The notes beneath the pieces are model-generated. The model worked only from the letters and a program-made list of their open reading frames with translations, ran no database searches and had not been told where the DNA came from. A stretch of 64,000 nt of DNA from Nocardioides perillae (GTDB lineage Bacteria; Actinomycetota; Actinomycetes; Propionibacteriales; Nocardioidaceae). Positions 16,774-23,852 of the stretch are shown here, in pieces. Position 1 is the first letter of the stretch. Every line of letters begins with the position of its first letter. Both the position numbers and the translations under genes were made by a program. The DNA lies in assembly GCF_013409425.1 (NCBI RefSeq), contig NZ_JACCAC010000001.1, positions 2,790,001 through 2,854,000 on the forward strand, given 5' to 3'.

Positions 16774-18719
16774 TGGCCGCGGGCAGCCGGCCGCTCGCCG
16801 GCCCCGTCGCGCTCCTGGCCGCTGTCGCGGCGCTCGCCCTCGGCCTCGCCCCCGCGGCGCACGCCGGCGGGCTGGGCGCGGGTGGGACCGGCGGGGCCCA
16901 GGTGACCTACGTCGAGGCGACCGAGGCCGGTCTCCGCATCCTGGTCGAGGTGCCGGAGGGTGCCGCGGTCGACCTCGACGCAGTGTCGGTCGCGGTCGAC
17001 GGCCGCAACGCACCCGCGACCGCCGAGCCCACCGGTGACGGCGCCGTCGTCGAGCGCACCACCGTCCTCGCGGTCGACACCAGCCTGTCGATGCGCGGCG
17101 CCCGGTTCGCCGCCGCCAAGGCCGCCGCCACGACGTACCTCGACGCCGCGCCCGCCGACGTCGCCGTCGGCATCGTCACCTTCGACAGCGACGTCGAGGA
17201 GGCGCTCGCGCCGACCACCGACCGCGACGCCGCGCGTGCGGTGGTCGCGGGCCTGTCGCTCTCCCGCGAGACCCTGCTCCACGACGGCGTCGTGCAGGCG
17301 GTGGCGTCGCTGGGCGACGAGGGCGCACGCAGCGTGCTCGTCCTCTCCGACGGGGCCGACACGAGCGACACCCCCGTCGCGGACGTCACCGCGGCGATCT
17401 CCGAGGCCGACGTGCGCGTCGACGTGGTCGCGCTCGACGAGTCCGCCGACGAGGCCGGGTCGCTCACCGCCGTGGTGGAGGCCGGCGGGGGCCAGCTGGT
17501 GCAGGCCGACCCCGCCGCGCTGCGCGCCGCGCTCGTCGACCAGGCCGAGGCCCTCGGCCGCCAGGTGCTGGTCACGGCCGCCGTGCCCGCATCGGTGACC
17601 GCGGCCGAGGCGAGCATCGTCGTCGACCTGCCCACGGCCGCCGGCCGGTCGCTCACCGCCGAGGCGTACGCCGCGATCGAAGGCGCCGGCTCCCCGGCGG
17701 TCGCGATCGCCCGGGAGGCCGCCGGGCTCACGGTCCCCCGCCCGCTCATGTACGTCGGCGTGGTCGCCCTGGGCCTGGGCCTCGGCCTCCTGCTCGTGCT
17801 GCTGGTGCCGCGGCGGGCCACGGTCACCGACGCCGCCGAGGAGCGGTTGTCGCGCTGGAGCGCCGGCGCGCGCTCGGGCCCGGCCGAGGAGGCGCGGCCC
17901 CGCGTCGACACCGAGGCCGCGCTGTCGCAGGCCAAGGACGCCGCGGCGTCGGTGCTGCGGCGCAACCGGGGGCTCGAGCTGCGCATCGCCAAGCGCCTCG
18001 AGGCCGCCGGCAGCGGCATCAAGCCGGCTGAGTGGCTGCTGCTGCAGCTCGGTGTCTTCCTGCTCGCCGGGCTGGTCGGGCTGCTCCTCGGTGGCGGCAG
18101 CCTGGTCGTGGGCCTGGTCGCGATGTTGCTCGGCGCGCTGGGCCCGTGGCTGTGGTTGGGGATCAAGCGCACCAAGCGGGTCAACGCCTTCAACGCCGCC
18201 CTGCCCGACACGCTGTCGCTGATGTCGGGCTCGTTGTCGGCCGGCCTGTCACTGGCCCAGTCGGTCGACACCATCGTGCGCGAGGGCACCGAGCCGGTCG
18301 CCTCGGAGTTCAAGCGGGTGCTGGTCGAGACCCGCCTGGGCGTCTCGCTCGAGGACGCCCTCGAGGGCGTGACCGAGCGCTTCGAGAGCAAGGACTTCGG
18401 CTGGGTGGTCATGGCCATCCGCATCCAGCGCCAGGTCGGCGGCAACCTCGCCGAGCTCCTCGACACGGTCGCCGCGACCATGCGCGAGCGGGAGTACCTC
18501 CGCCGCCAGGTCCGCACCCTCTCGGCCGAGGGGCGGCTCTCGATGTACGTCCTCGGCGGTCTGCCGCCGCTCTTCGTCTTCTACCTCGTGCTGACGCAGG
18601 GCGACTACGTAGCGCCGCTGTTCACCGAGCCGCTCGGCTGGCTGATGCTCGCGACCGCTGGCGTCCTGCTCGGCGTCGGGATGCTGTGGATGTCCAGGAT
18701 CGTCAAGGTGGAGGTGTGA
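16773..18719 (+). CDS. VWA-TadB fusion: von Willebrand A domain joined to T2SS F-family membrane protein
   Basis: A 648-residue fusion. Residues ~1-29 are a Sec signal (VALLAAVAALALGLAPAAHA). Residues ~90-270 are a vWA domain with a complete MIDAS start, TTVLAVDTSLSMRGARF, the conserved Thr in TLLHDGVVQAV and Asp in VLVLSDGADTSDTP. A TM at ~325 (GVVALGLGLGLLLVLLVP) follows. The TadB/GspF domain begins near RIAKRLEAAGSGIKPAEWLL (~410) and holds the T2SSF box FNAALPDTLSLMSGSLSAGL. Ordinary TadB is ~300 residues, so the extracellular-side vWA domain is an added module, perhaps for adhesion or a lock on the platform. ATG 16773 overlaps the cpaF stop. Confidence 0.9.
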   Translation: MAAGSRPLAGPVALLAAVAALALGLAPAAHAGGLGAGGTGGAQVTYVEATEAGLRILVEVPEGAAVDLDAVSVAVDGRNAPATAEPTGDGAVVERTTVLAVDTSLSMRGARFAAAKAAATTYLDAAPADVAVGIVTFDSDVEEALAPTTDRDAARAVVAGLSLSRETLLHDGVVQAVASLGDEGARSVLVLSDGADTSDTPVADVTAAISEADVRVDVVALDESADEAGSLTAVVEAGGGQLVQADPAALRAALVDQAEALGRQVLVTAAVPASVTAAEASIVVDLPTAAGRSLTAEAYAAIEGAGSPAVAIAREAAGLTVPRPLMYVGVVALGLGLGLLLVLLVPRRATVTDAAEERLSRWSAGARSGPAEEARPRVDTEAALSQAKDAAASVLRRNRGLELRIAKRLEAAGSGIKPAEWLLLQLGVFLLAGLVGLLLGGGSLVVGLVAMLLGALGPWLWLGIKRTKRVNAFNAALPDTLSLMSGSLSAGLSLAQSVDTIVREGTEPVASEFKRVLVETRLGVSLEDALEGVTERFESKDFGWVVMAIRIQRQVGGNLAELLDTVAATMREREYLRRQVRTLSAEGRLSMYVLGGLPPLFVFYLVLTQGDYVAPLFTEPLGWLMLATAGVLLGVGMLWMSRIVKVEV

Positions 18720-18720
18720 G

Positions 18721-19641
18721 GTGACCCTGCTCCTCGTGCTCGGCGGCGTGATGCTGGCCGCCGCGGTCTACCTCGTCGCTGCCGCGACCCGCCCCGAGGG
18801 CGACACCGGGGTGACCCGCTCGCTCGCCATGATCGAGGCGATGAGCGTGGCCCCCAAGGCGCTCACCGACCAGGTCGAGCGTCCCTTCTCGGAGCGGGTC
18901 CTCGTGCCGCTGCAGGCCCGCGCGCTCACGGTCGGGCGCCGGCTGTCCGGCAGCGACACCGCCGAGCGGATCCGGCGCAAGCTCGAGCTCGCCGGCAACC
19001 CGCCCGGCTGGACGGTCGACAAGGTCGTCTCGAGCAAGGTGATCGGCGCCGTCGTCGGCCTCGTGGTGGCCCTTCTCCTCACGGCGCTCATGGGCGCGTC
19101 GTTCCCGGTACGCCTCGTCTTCGTGCCCGCCCTCACCCTCGTCGGCTTCTTCGCGCCCAACCTGTACCTCTACCAGAAGGCCTACGACCGCGAGCAGCGC
19201 CTGTCGCGCGAGCTGCCGGACGCGATCGACCTGCTCACCATCAGCGTGGAGTCGGGGCTCGGCTTCGACGCCGCGCTGCAGCAGGTGGCCCGCAACACCG
19301 AGGGACCGCTCGCCGAGGAGTTCTCCCGTGTGCTGCGCGAGATGCAGATCGGCTCCGGGCGCTCGGAGGCGATGCGGGCGCTGGCCGACCGCTCCGGCAA
19401 CGCCGACCTGCGCTCCTTCGTCGCCGCCATGGTGCAGGCCGACGCGTTCGGCATCCCGATCGGGCAGGTGCTGCGCGTGCAGACCTCCGAGATGCGCACC
19501 AAGCGCCGGCAGCGGGCCGAGGAGGCGGCGCAGAAGGTGCCGGTCAAGATCACGGTCCCGCTGATCTTCTGCATCCTGCCGTGCCTGTTCATCGCCGTGC
19601 TCGGGCCGGCTGCGATTAGCATCATGGACAACCTGATGTGA
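18721..19641 (+). CDS. tadC: Tad pilus inner-membrane platform protein TadC
   Basis: A 306-residue T2SS F-family protein. N-terminal TM (LVLGGVMLAAAVYLVAAATR); paired central TMs (KVIGAVVGLVVALLLTALM and VRLVFVPALTLVGFFAPNLY); the T2SSF helical box ELPDAIDLLTISVESGLGFD and DLRSFVAAMVQADAFGIPIG; a C-terminal TM (ITVPLIFCILPCLFIAVLGP). With the TadB half of the upstream fusion it forms the platform on which CpaF acts. GTG 18721 is one base after the previous stop. No sign of a vWA or other extra module here. Confidence 0.92.
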   Translation: MTLLLVLGGVMLAAAVYLVAAATRPEGDTGVTRSLAMIEAMSVAPKALTDQVERPFSERVLVPLQARALTVGRRLSGSDTAERIRRKLELAGNPPGWTVDKVVSSKVIGAVVGLVVALLLTALMGASFPVRLVFVPALTLVGFFAPNLYLYQKAYDREQRLSRELPDAIDLLTISVESGLGFDAALQQVARNTEGPLAEEFSRVLREMQIGSGRSEAMRALADRSGNADLRSFVAAMVQADAFGIPIGQVLRVQTSEMRTKRRQRAEEAAQKVPVKITVPLIFCILPCLFIAVLGPAAISIMDNLM

Positions 19642-19656
19642 GGAGGCACCTCCGGG

Positions 19657-21252
19657 ATGGGTGACCGGCTCCAGTTCCTCCCCCGCTACGTCGGCATCGC
19701 CGCGGCAGCACGGCTCTTCGCCCTGCTCGCCATCGGCCTGCCCTCGGCGCTGCTCGGCGACCCCGAGGCGCTGGAGGGCGTGCTGCTGCTGGGGGTCGTC
19801 TGGACGGGTGCCATCACCTTGAGCGTGCTGGCGCGCCTGCCCGTGCTGCCGGCGCTGGTGCTCGAGGCGGGCCTGGTGACCTTCGTCGTGGCCGCGAACC
19901 TCGACCAGACCCAGATGCTGCACCTGACCGCGCTCGCGGTCAGCCCGTTCATCGCCGGTCTGCGTCGCGGCCCGCGCGGGGTCGTGGAGGTGCTCGCCGC
20001 CGAGGTCGTCGTGCTGGCGCTCGCCGCGGTGACGCTGCACGGCGAGCTCGACACCGTGCGCGGTGCGGAGATCTTCACCGCGATGGTCATGGGGCTCGGC
20101 GTCGGCCTGGTGTCGAGCTTCCTGCGCGCCGTGCAGGAGGACCCCGACGACCAGCTCACGCCCTACCGCGACGCCCGGGCCCTCATCACCCGGCTGCTGG
20201 ACCTCTCCGACGACCTCGGCCAGGGCCTCGACCCGGTGACGATCGCGGAGCGGATCGCGCGGCAGGTGCGCGAGGCCCTGCCGACCGAGGCCGTCGTCGT
20301 CTACGTCGAGCGCTACGGCGAGTTCGTGCCGCTCCTCGACTCCCCCGCCGCCGGCGGCATCGGCGCGCGACGCGCCCTCGTGGACCGCGCCCGCGCGACG
20401 GCGCACTCGGTGGCCGAGGCCGGCCAGGTCGCGGTGCCCCTCGCCACCGACGCGGGCATCACCGGCGTGGTGGTCGGCAAGCTCACGGTCCCGCCCGACG
20501 GCACCGTCGTGGAGGGCCCGGCCCTCGCCGAGGCGCTGCACCGCCTCGAGCGGCAGCTGACCTCCGAGGCGCTGCGCCTCGACACCGCGCAGCTGTTCTC
20601 CCGCGTGCGCGAGGCAGCGACGTCGGAGGAGCGCCAGCGGCTCGCCCGGGAGGTCCACGACGGCATCGCGCAGGGTGTCGCCTCGCTCGGCTACCTGGTC
20701 GACGCGCTCGCTGCCGACGCCGAGGACGCCGCCCAGCGCGACGGCCTGCAGCTGCTGCGCTCCTCGATCACCGACGTCGTGAGCGAGATCCGTCGCTCGG
20801 TCTTCAACCTGCGCAACGAGGCCACCGCCGGGCAGCGCATCGTCGACCGGATCCAGGCGGTCGCCGACAACCTGGCCTCGACCTCGGGCATGCACATCCT
20901 GGTCGAGGTCGAGGAGACCGGCGACCGGCTGCTCGCCGAGGTCGAGGCCAACCTCGTCCGCATCGCCCAGGAGGCGATGAACAACGCGGTCAAGCACAGC
21001 GGGGCGACCGTGATCCGCGTGGAGCTGCAGACCAAGGCGCCGACGGCCGTGCTGCGCGTGGTCGACGACGGCGTGGGCATGCAGCCTGGACGCGCGGACT
21101 CCCACGGGTTGAAGATCATGAAGGAGCGCGCGCGCCGCATCGGGGGCGAGGTCGAGGTCGAGACCTCCCCCGCGGGTGGTGTAGCGGTCGTGGTCCGCGT
21201 GCACGGTGGGATCTCCAGGGTCAACGGATCGAAGGGGTTGGTGCGCTCGTGA
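19657..21252 (+). CDS. Membrane sensor histidine kinase of the Tad cluster
   Basis: A 531-residue NarL-family kinase. About four to five hydrophobic segments occupy ~15-155; a GAF-like region spans ~185-300 (ALPTEAVVVYVERYGEFVPL); the HisKA_3 box is RQRLAREVHDGIAQGVASLG with the phospho-His; the HATPase has EEAMNNAVKHSGATVI (N box) and VDDGVGM then GLKIMKERARRIGG (G boxes). It lies 15 bases after tadC, preceded by AGGAGG, and overlaps the response regulator by GTGA. Placement inside the pilus operon suggests it controls pilin expression in response to an envelope or surface signal (inference). Confidence 0.92.
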   Translation: MGDRLQFLPRYVGIAAAARLFALLAIGLPSALLGDPEALEGVLLLGVVWTGAITLSVLARLPVLPALVLEAGLVTFVVAANLDQTQMLHLTALAVSPFIAGLRRGPRGVVEVLAAEVVVLALAAVTLHGELDTVRGAEIFTAMVMGLGVGLVSSFLRAVQEDPDDQLTPYRDARALITRLLDLSDDLGQGLDPVTIAERIARQVREALPTEAVVVYVERYGEFVPLLDSPAAGGIGARRALVDRARATAHSVAEAGQVAVPLATDAGITGVVVGKLTVPPDGTVVEGPALAEALHRLERQLTSEALRLDTAQLFSRVREAATSEERQRLAREVHDGIAQGVASLGYLVDALAADAEDAAQRDGLQLLRSSITDVVSEIRRSVFNLRNEATAGQRIVDRIQAVADNLASTSGMHILVEVEETGDRLLAEVEANLVRIAQEAMNNAVKHSGATVIRVELQTKAPTAVLRVVDDGVGMQPGRADSHGLKIMKERARRIGGEVEVETSPAGGVAVVVRVHGGISRVNGSKGLVRS

Positions 21253-21926
21253 CCAGCAGTGCCGCAGTGGGCAGCGAGGAGCGGCCGATCCGCGTGCTGC
21301 TCGTCGACGACCACGAGCTGATCCGCCACGGCCTGGCGCTGGCCTTCCACCGCGAGCCCGGCACCGAGGTGGTGGCCCAGGCCGGCACGGTCGTCTCGGC
21401 GCTCGCCGCCTACGACCGGGTCACGCCCGACGTGGTCGTCACCGACCTGCAGCTGCCCGACGGCACCGGCCTCGACATCATCCGCTCCGTGCGCCAGCGC
21501 TCCCCCGCCATCGGCCTGGTGCTGCTGACCATGCACTCCGGCGACGACCAGATCTTCGCCGCCATGGAGGCCGGCGCCTCCGCCTTCGTCGGCAAGGACG
21601 CACCGTCGAGCGAGGTCGTCAAGGCCACCCGCCACGCCATGGTCTCGCCGCGCACCTTCCTGTGCGCCGGGCTCGCCCAGGCAATGATGCGCCGGGTCTC
21701 CGGCGAGAGCACCCGGCTCTCGGGTCGCGAGCACGAGGTGCTGCTGCTGCTCGCCGACGGCGACGGCACGGCCGCGATCGCCAAGCAACTGCACATGAGC
21801 GAGTCGACCGCGAAGTCGCACATCGCGAAGATCTACCAGAAGCTCGGCGCCTCCAACCGCGCTCAGGCCCTGGTCACCGCGATGCGCATCGGGCTGCTGA
21901 GCTCGGTCCAGCCGACCCAGCGCTGA
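21249..21926 (+). CDS. NarL/LuxR-family response regulator of the Tad cluster
   Basis: A 225-residue two-domain regulator. Receiver: IRVLLVDDHELIRHGLALAF, phospho-Asp in VVVTDLQLPDGTG, switch Thr in VLLTMHSG, Lys in FVGKDAPS. HTH: RLSGREHEVLLLLADGDGTA, then MSESTAKSHIAKIYQKLGAS. GTG 21249 overlaps the kinase stop as GTGA. It is the last gene before the pilin leader, so it probably controls the promoter at ~22,000-22,150 and perhaps the operon's own promoter, where a GGACCAGAC element recurs. Confidence 0.92.
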   Translation: MTSSAAVGSEERPIRVLLVDDHELIRHGLALAFHREPGTEVVAQAGTVVSALAAYDRVTPDVVVTDLQLPDGTGLDIIRSVRQRSPAIGLVLLTMHSGDDQIFAAMEAGASAFVGKDAPSSEVVKATRHAMVSPRTFLCAGLAQAMMRRVSGESTRLSGREHEVLLLLADGDGTAAIAKQLHMSESTAKSHIAKIYQKLGASNRAQALVTAMRIGLLSSVQPTQR

Positions 21927-22150
21927 GCCCCCGCCGGCGCACCGCGCATGCGTTCTGGTCTGCCACCACCCCCGCGGGTGAGGGCACCCGGGACCGTCCC
22001 GCCGACCGGCCCGCACGGATGGTCCGAAGTGACTACTGACCCCCGGACGTTCTCCCGATGGTTGCGCGAATCTTGAGGACCAGACTGGTGGACATCAGGG
22101 AGGAACCCTGCCGCAGCGGCAGGGACTGAACGTCCGGGAGGGACACCACC
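21927..22150 (+). promoter_or_regulatory. Flp pilin promoter and structured leader
   Basis: A 224-base gene-free stretch. It holds an 11-base inverted repeat, CCCGGACGTTC (22042-22052) and GAACGTCCGGG (22128-22138), an ACCAGACTGGT palindrome (22079-22089) and a hairpin, CCCTGCCG-CAG-CGGCAGGG (22106-22124). The ribosome site GGGAGGG at ~22136-22142 overlaps the right arm of the long repeat, so folding could occlude it. No confident -10 was found. Confidence 0.5.
22106..22124 (+). other. Hairpin in the pilin leader
   Basis: Perfect 8-base stem CCCTGCCG/CGGCAGGG with a CAG loop, 27 bases before ATG 22151; enclosed by an 11-base inverted repeat. May stabilise the abundant pilin mRNA or form part of a translational switch. 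Confidence 0.55.
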
Positions 22151-22384
22151 ATGATCCAGCTCATCGCCACCAAGCTCATCGAGCGCAAGGCCCGCATGGA
22201 CGAGCGCGGCGCGTCCGCGGTCGAGTACGGCCTGCTGGTCGCCGGCATCGCGGCGCTCATCGTCGCCGTCGTCTTCTTCTTCGGCGGATTCGTCGGCGAC
22301 ATCTTCGGTGACACCTGCGCCACCATCAACGCCGACGGCACCGCGACCGAGGGAACCGACGCCTCCTGCGACCAGACCCCGTGA
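22151..22384 (+). CDS. Flp-type pilin, first copy
   Basis: A 77-residue Flp/Fap prepilin. A basic leader (IATKLIERKARMDERG) ends in the prepilin-peptidase cleavage glycine at residue 20, followed by ASAVEYGLLVAGIAALIVAV with the conserved Glu at +5 and Tyr at +6. The mature part is one helix plus an acidic C-terminal tail holding two cysteines (DTCATINADG, ASCDQ). Major subunit candidate because it is first and has the strongest ribosome site. Its stop overlaps the next start as GTGA. No prepilin peptidase gene is in the window. Confidence 0.93.
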   Translation: MIQLIATKLIERKARMDERGASAVEYGLLVAGIAALIVAVVFFFGGFVGDIFGDTCATINADGTATEGTDASCDQTP

Positions 22385-22551
22385 TCAGGTCGCGTCCCGA
22401 GCGGGGCGCGACCGCCACGGAGTACGCACTGCTCATCGCCGGCATCGCGGCCATCGTCGTCGCCGCAATCCTCCTCTTCGGGGGCTTCGTCGACGGCCTG
22501 CTCGGCCAGAGCTGCGACACCGTCGCCGCGGAGAGCGGCGGCAGCTGCTAG
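22381..22551 (+). CDS. Flp-type pilin, second short copy
   Basis: A 56-residue prepilin. GTG ATC AGG TCG starts a very short leader IRSRPERG, then the cleavage site and ATATEYALLIAGIAAIVVAA with the Glu(+5)-Tyr pair, hydrophobic helix to LLFGGFVDGL and a two-Cys tail (QSCDTVAAESGGSC). GTG 22381 overlaps the first pilin's stop, so the pair is translationally coupled. The TAG stop at 22549-22551 is also the TAG of the convergent M48 gene on the other strand (CTAG palindrome). Confidence 0.88.
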   Translation: MIRSRPERGATATEYALLIAGIAAIVVAAILLFGGFVDGLLGQSCDTVAAESGGSC

Positions 22552-23852
22552 CGGTCGCGCTGGCCACCGAGGGAGGTGGCCAGCGCGATCCTCTCCAGCA
22601 CCGTCGGGTGGCTGGAGAACCAGAAGTGCGACCACGCCGGCGGCGTGGGATCCGCGAGCGAGCGGCGGGCCAGGGAGACCTGGAGCCCCGCGAGCGCCTC
22701 CGGGTCCTGCGTCGCCGTCCGTGCGTCCAGGTCCGCCCGGGTCTCCACCAGTCTGCTGGCGCCGTTCTGCACCGGCGCCAGGAGCAGCGTCGTCACCGCC
22801 ACCAGCGCGAGGACCCGCGGCACCGCCTCGGGCCGGGCCGCACCGGCGACCCGCCGGCCACGCCGGGCCCGGCGACCGCCCGCCGGCACGAGCAGGGCCA
22901 GCAACCCGCCCGCGGCCACCGCTCCCCCGGCGCCGATCACCGTGCCGACGAGCACGTCGTCGTGGCGGGCGTGGGCCAGCTCGTGGGCGACGACGGCGAG
23001 CAGCTGCTCGCGCGGCAGGTCGGCGACCGCGGTGTCGTAGAGCACCACGCGCCGACTGCTCCCGAAGCCCGACACGTAGGCGTTCAGCGACGTCGTGCGC
23101 CGCGAGGCGTCGGCCACCAGGACCTCGTCGACGTCGACCCGCTCGGACGCGGCCAGCGCCAGCACCTCGGTGCGCAGCGGCCCGGCCGGCAGCGGCTCGA
23201 CCCGGTTGAAGAGCGGCTCGACGACCAGGGGGTACGTGAAGGACCCCGCGAGCACGGCCGCACCGAGCAGCGCTCCCGCAGCAGCCGGCCAGGCGCGGGG
23301 CAGGCGGCGCGCCAGCCCCACCACCGCGACCAGCGCCAGGCCGGTGACCACCACGTCGAGCGCCGTGCCCACGGCGACGTCGCGAAGGAAGCCCGGCCAC
23401 GCCTGGGTGGACAGGCCGGCGCCGCGCCGGTGCGCGTGCAGCCCGGCCGCCAGGGGCAGCGTCACGACCCGGCCGAGCAGGAGCACCACTGCGACCGCCG
23501 CGAGCGTGCGCACCGCCCAGCCGCCCCACAGCCGGCCGACCAGCCGCTCGCCCCACCGCGTCGTGCCCAGCGCCACGGCGACCAGCAGCGACACCGCGAG
23601 CGAGGACCAGCTCCACGCGCGCGCCACCCTGCTGTAGGCCTCGGCGCGGGCGACCTCCTCGGCGGTGAACCAGTCGGCCGCGTCGACGGGCTCCGGCGCA
23701 CCGCCCGGCACCGGTTGCCAGGGCAGCGCCGCGACGGCCACGCCGACCGCCACCGCAGCACCCACGGCGAGCACCGCCCACGCCGTACGCCGCTCGACCC
23801 GGCGGGACGCGTCGGTCACGGCACCCGCGGGCGGGGCCGACGGTGGGCTCAC
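22548..23852 (-). CDS. M48 family membrane zinc metallopeptidase (Ste24/CAAX protease type)
   Basis: A 434-residue integral-membrane gluzincin. The zinc site is VVAHELAHARHDD (~276-288), with a downstream acidic ligand in RLVETRADLDA (~365). About seven hydrophobic segments, including AWAVLAVGAAVAVGVAVAAL (~25) and the M48_N-type TYPLVVEPLFNRVEPLP, identify the Ste24 subgroup. It presumably degrades misfolded membrane proteins. GTG 23852 overlaps the upstream metalloprotease stop as GTGA. Convergent with, and overlapping by four bases, the second pilin gene. Confidence 0.9.
   Translation of the reverse strand: MSPPSAPPAGAVTDASRRVERRTAWAVLAVGAAVAVGVAVAALPWQPVPGGAPEPVDAADWFTAEEVARAEAYSRVARAWSWSSLAVSLLVAVALGTTRWGERLVGRLWGGWAVRTLAAVAVVLLLGRVVTLPLAAGLHAHRRGAGLSTQAWPGFLRDVAVGTALDVVVTGLALVAVVGLARRLPRAWPAAAGALLGAAVLAGSFTYPLVVEPLFNRVEPLPAGPLRTEVLALAASERVDVDEVLVADASRRTTSLNAYVSGFGSSRRVVLYDTAVADLPREQLLAVVAHELAHARHDDVLVGTVIGAGGAVAAGGLLALLVPAGGRRARRGRRVAGAARPEAVPRVLALVAVTTLLLAPVQNGASRLVETRADLDARTATQDPEALAGLQVSLARRSLADPTPPAWSHFWFSSHPTVLERIALATSLGGQRDR

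Noticed and set aside
18703-21204. An 833-codon minus-strand frame
   Set aside because: Antisense to tadC and the sensor kinase gene, both with strong motifs.
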